Shown here piece by piece: positions 13,501-29,972 of a DNA stretch of 64,000 nt. The notes under the pieces are model-generated. The model searched no databases. It worked only from the letters and a program-made list of their open reading frames with translations, and was not told the DNA's origin. Origin of the DNA: Acanthochromis polyacanthus (lineage: Eukaryota > Chordata > Actinopteri > Pomacentridae); NCBI RefSeq assembly GCF_021347895.1, contig NC_067121.1, forward strand, positions 33,281,974 through 33,345,973. The letters are read 5' to 3'. Numbering within the stretch: the first letter of the stretch is position 1; the number at the start of each line of letters is the position of its first letter. The position numbers and the translations under genes were made by a program.

Positions 13501-16460
13501 GCTCAGTCTCGAGGACGCCCTGTTTATTAGCGCTTGCTTCTAACTCGGACTGCTGTTACATTAAAACATGATATTTGACATCTGATTTTATGGGATCGCA
13601 TTGCAGTACGTCCGCACTTGGCCTGAATCTGTCTGCTGTGCGTCTGGTGCTGTATTTATGTAAATCTGCGTCTGGATTACATTTCTCGCTCTCCCTCTTC
13701 ATCTCTTGTTGGGATTACAGTGGGCGTATTGCATCTCGAAAATATAGAAATCAAATCATAATGTGACTCTTCGGCAGCCGAGTTGGATGGTTCAGCAGCG
13801 AAGTGAGTGAAATTGATTTAGACCTGCAAGGAAATTCTTCCTCGTGGTTTTTTTTTTTTTTTTTTTTTTTTTTGATGATACATGACAACTTAAAACATTC
13901 ATGACCATCTGAACTTTGTCCTCAGAAAACAAAAATCAGCTCGTTTTGGTTCATTACACTTATTGAGCAGCTGTCTGCTCCTCCTCTCAGCTGGCTTTAA
14001 AGCTTCCTGATTTGCCCTCGAACTATAGGCAGGTGACAGATTAAAGGAGAAACCTGAAGCCTTGATGCTTACAGTGAGGCTGTTATGCTGTGGGGGGCAT
14101 TTTGCTGGCATTGTTTAGGTCCCCTTAGAGGGAAGGGTCACTGTAAATCAATACAAATATGTTTTGAGTGACACCGAAGGGAGAATTTGTACCGAGCCAG
14201 ACAGCACTCTCCACCCCCATATGAACGAGTATCTTATTGAAAAATGGTGTTTATCCCCCTGTAGAGTTCAACGGGAAGGAGCATTAAAGCTGTTTAAACA
14301 GCACATAGTGGCCCAATGGCTTACTAAATAGATTTAGATAGGCCCTTTTATAATCCTTTGCAGGAAATTACTTGGACTGGACCCGAATATCTGGTCATAA
14401 CGGTGATATCTGAATATTTATTTTGAGATCCAAAAATTCAGACACCACCACCACCACCGTCGGATGATGTCGCGCGATCGGTATTCGTCTCATCAGTTTG
14501 TCCGATGTCGGATGTTACGATATGAACCATCCACCCCCACCCCCACCGTTGGACGTTGCAAACCGATCGTAGTGTGAAGCTCGCTCCGTCAGACGGTACG
14601 AATCGAATCAAATATTCAGATATTCGTCATTAATTGGGGTCGGATATCCGAAACCCACCAACTGCTATTCGGGCCAGCCCTACAAGTTCCGTGAAGACCA
14701 GTGTGCACCATTGCTGTTGCCAGTTTTTTCTAAAAATGGCGGGTTTGGTTTTCGTGAAGGAGTCACTTTCGTGTGTTGTCACTCCCTGTCCAATCAGTGG
14801 CCTGCACTCTGTAGACGTCACGTTATCGGCTCGACTCAGCTTGCGTGGAACCCCAGGCAAATAGGCATTAAAATAGTACTAGGTACTACATCCTAATGGA
14901 AACCCTCACAAAACAAGTAGAGTCGAGCCGAGTAGGTGCTAATGGAAAAGCGCCGTAAGACACTTTATGTTGGTTTCTTCTTAAATATGTCACCCGTCTG
15001 TGCATGAACAATGTCCGTTCTAACGCCACTTTCGTTCTCCATCAGACCAGTCCACCCCGTCTTCCCTCGACACCTGCAAATGGGACAAGATGTTGGTGGA
15101 CCTGAACGAGGAGGAGAAAAATGAGAATCTGGAGGGAGACGCGGCACTCAACAGCCTCTTTAAGCAGATCTACTCCGATGGCTCAGACGAGGTCAAACGA
15201 GCCATGAACAAATCCTTTGTGAGTATTATGATTAAGTGACTACAACTCTGTTCACCTTGAAAAGTGCGCTCATTAGTTGCATCTTCTGAATCCACAACAG
15301 AAATGCTTTCTTAAAGGAAATTTCTGACTCGCATATCAAGTGTATTCTCAGAGACATATTAAAGAATTCGGCCAGACATATCTTTATAACCAGGTCGGGT
15401 CCTGTCTGACGCTTTCTGACTATAAAACAACTTTCTATCACCTTCCAGTTCGGTCTCTTATACTACCACAGAGTACATCAGAATAGCATTCATCTTCAAC
15501 TCTTAACTGTTAAAGCTTAAATCTCAATTTTTTTTATCTTGTGCTGGTATTTATTTCCAATATCAGTTATATAACTTAAACACTTATTGTAATACTTGCA
15601 TTCTAGTCTCTTATTTGTCTCACAGCTGGTAATCTTCTCTATGCAGTGTAGGTTTTCTTTCCTGCTGCAAAATAAAAAGAAAGATAGAAGCAAAGTAAAC
15701 TTTCATAATGAATTTTAAGTTAGTAATTTCTGACACTGAAACAGAACATCATCAGATTTTAACTTCTGAAAGAAAGTTGAAGGAACTCGGCTCTTCTTGC
15801 TGACTTCTTAGTGATCGATAAAGGCAGGCACCAGCAAAGTACCTGTTCTCCTACAGTTTGAACATCTCATATAACACAATTCAGCTTTAGGAAAATGTGA
15901 TCAGATATTACAGCATGATTAGGAAACAGCAACCATGGAAGCTGTGCAGTGTTGCTTCAATCCAGATGTCCACATGCTAAAATGTTGCTTGTATGTTTGA
16001 CTAACATGGTAGAGCTGAGGCTGATGTGGCGCTGTGTGATAAGGCTGAAGAATCTATCATGATCAACGTTTCATTTCAGTTCATGTTGATCACGATGAAT
16101 CATTTTTAATGACTTATTTTTAATGTAAACCTGCAGAGCAAAGGGCCTGGGGAAACATGCATGAGAGCCAGCAGGGAGAGTGATGGAGAGATGCTTCTTT
16201 ATTAAGGGATATAATAAGCTGTTATGAGCTGAGGGAGGGAGCACGCTTGGGGTTTGTTCATGCAACCAAACTTTGCGTTTTTGTTGCTTCGCTGACTGAT
16301 GGTTTGCAGGTATTGCATTTAAGTGATAGTTTCACTGATGAAATGAGTATCGATGGCACATACTGCAGTATTGCTGAGTCCTGGGCAGATGGGAAATAGT
16401 TTTTCAAGTGTTTGATTGAAAAAAAACTTCCATGACCCCCCCCCCAATAACTTTGTGTGT

Positions 16461-16526
<66 letters not shown>

Positions 16527-18519
16527 ATATGTGTGTGTGTGTGTGTGTGTTTTATATTAAAATGTGAATATGCAGGGCTGTCTTATTATATCTAATTCTA
16601 ATTTGTTATTTTTCACGGTAAAGGGATGCCAAACTCGTCTATTGTCTAATTTGATCTCAAGTGGGTCGCACCAGTAAAATCACAACAAAATAACCAAGAA
16701 ATCACCACAAGTCCAACTTTTCCTCTTTGTTTTTGTTTAAAAAAAAAAAGTACGTTCTGAAAATGATCACATTTAATGAACTATATTTTTATAAAAAATG
16801 ATGATCATACTGAAATTTCTTAAGAAAATTATGTTCAATTTCAATAATATTATGCCTCAGTTGATCATTTACACGTGCATCACAGCTGACAGATCGCAGT
16901 TTATCTACAAAGACACAAAAGCATTTAGTCACAGCTATCTGGAACTAAATAACGTATTTTGCTTTATGATTAAAACAACTTGTCAAGGTCTAGAAGTTAT
17001 TTAAAATGTACACTTTTACAAATTTACAATTTAATGTCTTCTCCTGTTGTTTTTACACGTAAAATTGTCCTGCGGGCTGAAATGAACCATCTGGTTTTGG
17101 CCCGTGGTCCATATGTGTGACACCCCTGGTAAAAATAATCGCAGTAGATGAGTGATGACGTCATTAAGTACGCTGGTTTTTCAATTGCACTTTAACGATG
17201 TGTTCTCCCATTCCCGGGAGTCTGTACTTTGGAGTCTATACTTTGGAATCTGTACTTGCAAAAGAGAAACCCTGATTTAACCAAACGCTGCTAATAAGAC
17301 ATTTCAATTAATACTACAAATGTTAACCTCGTGGGGTGCCGGAGAAAAAGCCAGGGGGTCATCAAAGTTGCAGGAGCCATAATAGTTTGTAAGAAATTTC
17401 CTGCCTGATGATCTACCCTGTGGTTGGTGAGATATTTCAGTCCGGAACAAGGCGATCTTCTGACCGTCAGCTCGACACTGTCACACTTTCATGTAGCTAT
17501 AAATGTCCTGAGAGGCTGCTTCAAAGGGGTTTCAGTCTCTCTACGTACCATGTGGAAAGCTGACCTTTACGCTGAGCCAGCTGTGGTCTTTTCACTCGGT
17601 AGAAACGTAACTAATGTTGATGTGAGCTGCAATTTGTCCGGCATTAAAGGTGTGCTCAGTAGGTAAACAAAGCAAATTGTGCTTTGTGTTATTTGACTGC
17701 TGGCTCATGAGTTTATTTGGCCCAAACAAACCTTCTGTAACATGCCCACAGCCTGCAGTGACAGCGACCCGCAGCCTCACACTTGTACAGAAGCATCCGT
17801 TCCAGTATACACATCATTTTGCCAGGTTGGTGTTTGCCCAATCTCTACAACAGAGGCAGCGAGTGAAATGTTAGCATAGCTCACAGTCAGAAGGCAACAA
17901 AGCCCAGGTTGGAACATACACAATTTTCGTCAAATGAAACTTTAATAGAGCTACGAAACATTAAAGCTCCATTTGTTTACTCTATTTGCATAATTTTAAA
18001 TGAAGCGAATGCAGCGATGACTGATGCAGCAGGAACAGATTGTCTAATTAATGAGCTTCTGTAAGTGTATTAAAGTGTAAGGAAGGAAGTGTGAATGATT
18101 GCAATTACATGTTGATTGAGTGATTGGAGTGTGTCAGCTTTCTGTGTTGTTAATGACATGATCTCTGGATGACTGAGCACAACTTGTCAAAGGGTTTTCT
18201 GTCATTTCTAACATGCAACCTGAAGCCGACTGTGTTTTGACATTAATGTCGAGCAGTCGTTGCTGCATTTCAGCTTCAACCATGTGACCCATTAGAGTTG
18301 CATTCATGGAACACGCTGCAGCGGACTTATCGAAGCCTGGAGAATTTTTAAGCAGAGAAGGAGATGCTTTACTTCGCTGGATCGGCTCATTTTTCTCCTG
18401 TCTCTCTCCCTGTGCAGATGGAGTCAGGTGGTACGGTCCTGAGCACCAACTGGAAAGATGTGGGCAAGAGAAAAGTGGAAATGAGCCCACCGGATGACGT
18501 CGAGTTCAAGAAGTACTGA
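1176..18519 (+). CDS. sugt1: SGT1 homolog (SUGT1), HSP90 co-chaperone, C-terminal four exons
   Basis: Coding exons are 1176-1283, 13036-13126, 15046-15218 and 18418-18519, giving 157 residues plus TGA. All have AG acceptors and GT donors and the reading frame is kept across the joins (phases 0, 1, 0). Exon 1 gives the second half of the CS domain (starts [13 protein letters not shown]). Exon 2 finishes it (VEIKMKK..RWEKLEG). Exons 3 and 4 give the SGS domain, with [35 protein letters not shown] and the conserved end [10 protein letters not shown]. In the known family, the TPR, CS and SGS protein bridges HSP90 with client complexes, including kinetochore assembly, ubiquitin ligase and NLR proteins; CS binds HSP90 and SGS binds clients. 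The TPR half lies upstream of the window. The exon-2 donor is taken as 13127 (gtcagt), because one leftover base plus AC restores frame; this places a short variable linker between CS and SGS. The gene is convergent with cnmd. Confidence 0.95.
1410..1966 (+). mobile_element. palindromic TTAA-flanked MITE (piggyBac-type), copy 1
   Basis: The element starts ccctcctgttgtcctcattt and ends with the inverted form (caggacgacacgaggg). It is flanked by TTAA at 1406-1409 and 1967-1970, the target duplication used by piggyBac transposases. The core is a fold-back: a tract ending in aacccagcaaaatttgctgg.. around 1745-1770 with complementary arms (agaacagtcac.. / ..gtgaatgttct). It has no coding capacity. 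The same family occurs at 20526, 39320 and 61952. The superfamily assignment rests on the TTAA and CCC termini only. Confidence 0.85.
2915..3057 (+). mobile_element. tRNA-derived SINE
   Basis: A degenerate tRNA-like head (A-box-like gatagccgagcgcgc, B-box-like gtgattcgatttcc near 2968) is followed by the pyrimidine-rich body (tgctgcttctctttctctac) and the 3' tail gtcaataaaggcattaaaa-type sequence ending aatgccccc, common in teleost tRNA-SINEs. It is inserted in the large sugt1 intron and has diverged from a functional pol III promoter. Confidence 0.75.
3822..3900. repeat. TTAAT-rich dispersed repeat fragment
   Basis: The segment gcgcgttaattcagattaat...gattaatctgattaaaac...ttaatgcag resembles a repeat often seen in fish genomes with alternating gcgttaat/attaatctgattaa blocks. 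It contains short internal inverted repeats (attaatc/gattaat). Family not determined; identification is by pattern only. Confidence 0.4.
4449..4528. repeat. (CA)40 microsatellite
   Basis: An uninterrupted CA dinucleotide run of 80 bases in the large sugt1 intron, followed by atatgtgtgtgtg, so the end can fold back. It also creates a spurious poly Val-Cys frame on the other strand. Confidence 0.97.
7704..7734. repeat. CA-rich low-complexity tract
   Basis: Interrupted CA repeats; further short CA and GT runs follow at about 7801-7815, 7956-7970 and 8289-8325. They account for several overlapping His/Thr-rich open frames here that are not genes. Confidence 0.8.
9929..9972 (+). mobile_element. 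SINE/LINE 3' tail (tttggacaaaagcgtctgct type)
   Basis: The sequence acgttgctttggacaaaagcgtctgctaaatga is the 3' tail shared by many teleost SINEs and their partner LINEs. The body upstream (about 9730-9928) is not recognised, so only the tail is called. Confidence 0.6.
13848..13873. repeat. poly(T) tract
   Basis: 26 consecutive T. It could be the reverse-strand A-tail of a retroposed fragment, but no head is recognisable beside it. Confidence 0.85.
14690..14957. repeat. decayed DNA-element fragment with tcgagccgag motifs
   Basis: The segment has the look of a common fish non-autonomous DNA repeat: a ggcgggtttggttttcgtgaagg stretch, then tatcggctcgactcagcttg, aaatagtactaggtact and, at the right, gtagagtcgagccgag followed by gctaatggaaaagcgcc. 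The parts ggctcgactc and gtcgagcc are mutually inverted. Family not assigned. Confidence 0.4.
16455..16550. repeat. compound (GT)(AC)(AT)(GT) microsatellite
   Basis: Short gtgtgt, then an AC run (about 16461-16483), an AT run to about 16513, gtatgtatgtatatat, and a GT run to 16550. The AC and GT arms are complementary, so the tract can form a cruciform around the AT centre. Confidence 0.92.
16621..17128. mobile_element. hAT-like non-autonomous element, copy 1
   Basis: The left end resembles cagggatgtcaaactc (here aagggatgccaaactcg) and the right end is tgacacccctg at 17118-17128, matching a hAT-type CAGGGGTGTCA terminus. The body includes tttgatctcaagtgggtcgc, gaaatttcttaagaaaa, tatctggaactaaataacgtatt and tggttttggcccgtggtcca. 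It aligns by eye with the segment at 37916-38255. No clear 8-bp target duplication was found, as expected for an old copy. Confidence 0.65.
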
Positions 18520-19222
18520 GCACCTCCCTCCTCTCTCGCTCCCCTCTCTTTCCTCGTTTTTTTGATTTTACGCCATCTCTCTTCACGTTTGTCCTTGGGA
18601 GCTCCTCGTTGCTCTGCAGCCCGCGTGGCCGTCCTCTTCATTGCTTCTTTCTTGTGTTGTTGCTCCGGTGTTTTTCACTAAGTGCAGGGAGCCACAGCGT
18701 TCCCACTATCACTCCACCAAACCACACACGGCCTACTCTCTGCAACAGCTCTTGACCGGATCGGGTCGGTTGATTTGAATAATCTGTTGAACGGATTGAT
18801 TTACTTTATCAGATTTTGTTAAAGCCCAATGAACTCAAAAGGGACCTAAGTCTGGATTGAAATGCGACTCCAGACCTAAAATACTCAACTTCAGCTTCAT
18901 CAAATCGGCTTCTTTTTCTCTCCTGGTTTTCCCCATTTTTATTTTGGAGCCTTTTAAGATTCATTGTTTTCAGCTCTTGTACAAAAATGTAAAGTTGCTA
19001 GAAACAGCAACCAGCTGAGATATTTCTATTCTAACTACGAATGGGTGTCTTGGCTCTTGGGTTCTTTTCCTTCCTGTGTACTCAGTAGAAAGTCAACAGC
19101 AATACTCGGCACACTGACTCGTCTGGAATCTGTGTGACATGTCAGCCAGTGGCTTAGCACCGGTCGTTCCCTCAGTGTGACTCAAGCTTCAGTGTAAATA
19201 AAAGATTTGTTGTTTGGCTCAC
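18520..19222 (+). other. sugt1: sugt1 3' UTR with poly(A) signal
   Basis: Sequence after the TGA runs without a further exon to a canonical AATAAA at 19197-19202, followed by a T/GT-rich stretch (tttgttgtttggc, then ttgtctcgtgtttt) typical of a downstream element. Cleavage would fall near 19215-19225, giving a 3' UTR of about 700 bases. The end point is inferred. Confidence 0.65.
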
Positions 19223-21075
19223 AAACTTTGTCTCGTGTTTTATGGTTTGTAAGTCTGCGGAAAGTGTTTTTTGGACATATTGGAAAGTCTAGGAATAGAT
19301 CACTCAGACACAAAAACAGCAATATATTATGACAGGGAGCCGTGCTGTGTGATTATGAGCTGGGAGCGATAAAATGTGGTATTGCTGATACGAGCGCAGG
19401 CAGTTCTGATACGGCTGACAGCTCGAGGATATGGTTTGCGTATTGCGGTTCGATTGGTATCGAGTAGAAGAGCCCCGAGTTGTTTGGCCGGCAGGCGAGG
19501 ATACAGCCCGAAGGTGGAGCAGTGATTTAACACCGGGAGATGTGGGAGAGCGGGGCGCCTCCCCTGCTCTCCAACCACACATATGCGGCAGCTGAAACTG
19601 TGAGGGGGCGTCCTGCCGAGGCGAGAGAGCATTAATATGGATCAGCTTCCTAACCGCATCATCAAGCCTCTCACACTGAGTTAAGTGTTAAATTCATCAC
19701 ACATCGTTTCATCTCTCGTGACGATCAAACGCCCATTTGTGACTCTGGATGGAACTCTTAGCTTCGTAGCACTTTTTTTCTTTTTTCTCCTCCTCGCGCA
19801 CAAACACACACACTCCTCCAGTATCCGTGACACACACACACACACACAAACACACCGCCCCCATCCTTACCCCCTACCCCCGCCCCAGGCAGCTCTGTGA
19901 CATCAAAAGGGAGCTAAGCGCTTTGCATCGTGGGTAAGATCTGGGAGCGTGACGGCTACAGAGTCTTTAGTCTCATTAAAGAGTTCTAGAGCTGCAACTC
20001 TCACATTAAAGAACTCTGGAAACTTCTTTCTGCTCATCCCTTTGGAGCAGCTACCAGATGTGACACTTTCCAAACTGTTTTTTTTTTTTTTTTTGGAGTG
20101 CGAAAGAGGAGGAGAGAGTGTCTCCAAATGCACCCAAATAAACGTACAAACAGATATATGAAGTCATTTGGTCAAAATAGAGAGGTGACGCTTGAGAGTT
20201 TACTTAAAAAAGTTTATTCACCGATATTGCACTTTGATATAGCCTCTTCAATGCAGATAAAAATACGTTTAGATGAAAGTTTGTGAGAGGAAGCGAACAG
20301 CACATCGTTTTAATGAGAGCTACTCATGAGAACAAATAGGGGAAAAACACAGGAGTCAAAAATATTTCTCGCTAAATTGATAAGTAAAACAAGCAGTAGA
20401 TGCTATTCAGGGCAGGCAGCTGCTATTGAGCTTCCCTGTATATTTATTTACAGAAAGCAAAGAGTGAAAGACTATGAATACAAGCTTCTCCTTTAGATAA
20501 ATGGCTGGTGTTTTACATGCTTTAACCCCTCTGTCGTCCAGCGGGTCAAAATTGACCCGTTTTAAAGTTTGAAAATGTGGAAAATATATCTATTTTCACA
20601 GTGAAACTTCTGATGTCCACGTGTTCATCATTTTGGTGGGGAAAAAAAAAATTCTAAAAATGTTTCTTGAAGAACATTCACATAAAAATCAACCAAAATC
20701 CAGCGAATTTCGCTGGATTTTGGTTGATTTTTATGTGAATGTTCTTAAAGAAAATATTAGAAGTTGTATTGATATATATGTAATCACTTTAGGATTTTTG
20801 CAAGATTTTTACTAATTTTTTTGAAAATATTTACAAGAATTTCCTTGCCAAATTTGGAGGATTATTTAAAATAAAACTTTTAAGACAAACTTACGGAGTT
20901 ATTGGAATTTTCTTCCTGCAGGTTTTGCAAATTTTCAGATTTTTTTTTTTTTTTGCGGAATTTTTGGATTTTTTTTCAGACAAGGAAAATATTTTTGGTG
21001 CCTGTAAATGAGGACAACAGGAGGGTTAAAATGGTGTGGAGCTGCTGGATGCTGCATATCATAAGTTACCCTATA
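19223..21075. other. convergent sugt1-cnmd intergenic gap
   Basis: It lies between the inferred poly(A) sites of two tail-to-tail genes. It contains short CA runs near 19800-19855, a T-run near 20079-20093 and the second palindromic MITE (20526-21025). I see no gene; open frames in it have no domain. Confidence 0.7.
20526..21025 (-). mobile_element. palindromic TTAA-flanked MITE, copy 2 (inverted relative to copy 1)
   Basis: TTAA lies at 20522-20525 and 21026-21029. The left end reads ccctctgtcgtccagcgggtc and the right end aatgaggacaacaggaggg, i.e. copy 1 reversed. The core is a near-perfect palindrome centred at 20708 with arms of about 38 bases (agaacattcacataaaaatc / its complement). This is the best-preserved core in the window and non-coding. 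Confidence 0.9.
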
Positions 21076-21081
21076 TTTATT
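21076..21081 (-). terminator. cnmd: candidate cnmd poly(A) signal
   Basis: TTTATT on the + strand is AATAAA on the - strand, about 340 bases downstream of the cnmd stop codon and just beside the MITE. It is the first canonical hexamer I noticed downstream; cleavage is not otherwise supported. Confidence 0.4.
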
Positions 21082-21416
21082 TTGACAGCATGTTGCGCCG
21101 TACTTCAGAGGGATCTAAATCGATAGCTGCTATGTTTTGTTTTTTTTTTAATAAGAGGAGCCGAGCAGCGTGAAAGCACCGCGTACCTCCACATGTGAGA
21201 TCATGACTGTCCCAGATTCGGCACCATGCATTCATAATGTGTGGACACGCTTACTGCTGCTCTGCGTTTTGCTCCAATCTGCTCAGATGCCTACAGTAGA
21301 TGAGCATAACAAAACCACCATCTCCCTTTCCTTCCCTTCATCTCCCCTCCCTTGGAAACCCCCCCATCCCCTCCTCCCCCCCCCTGGACTTTACCATCTC
21401 TCAGGTTAGGGGGTGT

Positions 21417-28139
<6,723 letters not shown>

Positions 28140-28315
28140 GACTGGAGCCAAACACCTGAGGAAACCCCAATCCACCAGCTCCTCTCTCTCTGTCTCCCCT
28201 CCTTCCTCTCTCTCTCTGAAGGGGAGGTGGAGGATGGACCCTCCTTCTCAGTCGCACAGGTCCAGTGCTGCGCCAAAGCTCACACGTGCCTTTTCAAGTT
28301 TTAATGAAAAGGTAG

Positions 28316-28321
28316 AATATA
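28316..28321 (-). promoter_or_regulatory. cnmd: possible cnmd TATA-like element
   Basis: TATATT on the - strand, about 180 bases upstream of the cnmd ATG, with an E-box cacgtg-type site (acacgtgc, about 28281-28288) between. A start site near 28290 would give a 5' UTR of about 150 bases. It is a weak match and the call is tentative. Confidence 0.25.
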
Positions 28322-29466
28322 CCGTTAATTTGAACCACAGGCTTTATGCTTTTCTTTTTCAAAAATCATTAATGATTTTTCCCCCCTTTGAAGATCACAT
28401 AGGCGGCTCATGTAACTTACATGAGTTTGATTCCTGCTGTGACCCTCGGAATTTCATATCATTAAGCTTCATGACAACCTCAGAGTCTGATCTATTCAGC
28501 AATTAAGGGGTTGGCGAAGAAAGGATGAGGTTTGTCTCCACTTGTCGCCTCTGCACACCTCCCCTCCCTCCCCTCTCCTCCTTATTTCTCAAAGCCTCCA
28601 CAGATTTCTCAGGGTCAAAGGTGACCCCGGCGGAATGTAACATGTTTTTCTCCCCAGCCCAAACACGGACAGCATAATGTATTTACAGGATGAGAGCAGC
28701 GGCAGCAGCTTGTCCGACAGATTTCCACCGTGTTTCCCTACATCTTCTATATCTGCGTCCAGAAGCTGTTATTAAAAATGCCCTGAATCCATGAATGATA
28801 ATGACAGGATTACGTAAGGGGCGTACGGTGCGCATTTGGCAGATCGACAAAAAACATCCTGACAGGATAACAGAAAGATTTGCTCACAAGGACTTCGTGT
28901 TCTTTGACAGAAAAGCACACGTGCGTTTGAATGCCTTTACTGTCAAACTTATTCTTACTCTCCTTCTCATGTGTGGACACTTAAGAGACAAACAGTAAAT
29001 GCGCCTTTACGCACGCACCAGCCGCGCTCATTATGCACTTCTCTCCTATGCGCACGTTTCAGGTTTTAATGATTTATGTGGTGGAAACCTGAGCCTATCT
29101 TTAAGTCCTGCATTAACACGCGGCTCCTATGCAAATAAATGCAGTTATTAAATCCGCGAGAATAAAAAGAATAGCTCTGAAGGTTTTTGCTCGTTATGCA
29201 TGAGGTGGCGGAGTGATTTGCTGAGAAAAACCTTGGCGTCTGCTCTGGCATCTCACCAACAAAATCGTATTCACAGAGGGGGGAAAAAAACTTCACTGAC
29301 CTTCTTCAGTGGGCTGCAAGGACAGAGGCTCACTGCTGCAATAACAGCGACGCCTGTTGGCTTTTTTTTGCCAGAGACTGATGCTCCTGCAAGGCACTCC
29401 CAAACACCCTGCTCACCTGATCACACAGAAACACCAGACTCACGTGTTCAGAACAGTATTTCAAAG
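28322..29466. other. cnmd-pcdh8 intergenic region
   Basis: About 1.1 kb between the cnmd 5' end and the pcdh8 3' end, both genes on the - strand, so any upstream control of cnmd probably lies here. The sequence is complex and mostly free of repeats, with segments such as catttgcaataa-type AT blocks and tcattaatga (about 28366). I see no gene. Confidence 0.55.
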
Positions 29467-29972
29467 TTTATTTCCTTCCCAGAATATCGTGATGATAGAA
29501 AAATCCTGTACAATTAATTATTATTGCATTCAAATGATTCCATACATTGTTATCAACTTGATACATTGTGGGTCACCAGCCCTCAAACTCACCAGTTTCT
29601 GGGCCCTTTTTAAATAGTAAGCATGCTTAAAGATCAATAATTACAATTCTTATTTACACATCTTTGCTTAATTATTATTTTTTGTATAAAAAATAAAGCC
29701 TCTGTATGTACAAATCTTGCATATGATACACTTCATGTCCAACAAAATGTCTCCAAAGTGATTGAATGGACTTCAAATGTGGCTTTTACATTTAAAACAA
29801 ACAAACACACACACACATATTAGGATATAAACTTCTATATGCACACTCTCCACAACAAAGAACTTCAAATAGTTACATTATCCTCATTGTCAATGACTCA
29901 TAAATTAAAAATCTGAATACACTATACATTTCTTTGAGAGTGAGCTTAGGTTTGTGTGTGCTGTTGTCAGTT
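29467..29972 (-). other. pcdh8: pcdh8 3' UTR (inferred)
   Basis: It runs downstream from the TAA at 29973-29975 to an AATAAA on the - strand (TTTATT at 29467-29472). It includes a short CA-rich patch at about 29800-29818 and AT-rich sequence. The true 3' end could be nearer or farther. Confidence 0.4.

Larger units (their letters stand above)
13127..15045 (+). other. sugt1: sugt1 intron between the CS and SGS exons
   Basis: The intron has donor gtcagt and acceptor ccatcag at 15045. It contains a (GT)n tract near 13431-13454, a T26 run at 13848-13873, C/CAC-rich patches at 14437-14550 and a repeat-like segment around 14660-14957. No exon is supported inside it. Confidence 0.8.
15219..18417 (+). 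other. sugt1: last sugt1 intron
   Basis: The intron has donor gtgagt at 15219 and acceptor tgtgcag at 18417. It carries a C10 run at 16436-16445, a compound AC/AT/GT microsatellite at 16455-16550 and a hAT-like repeat at 16621-17128. The rest is AT-rich unique-looking sequence with no supported exon. Confidence 0.8.
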
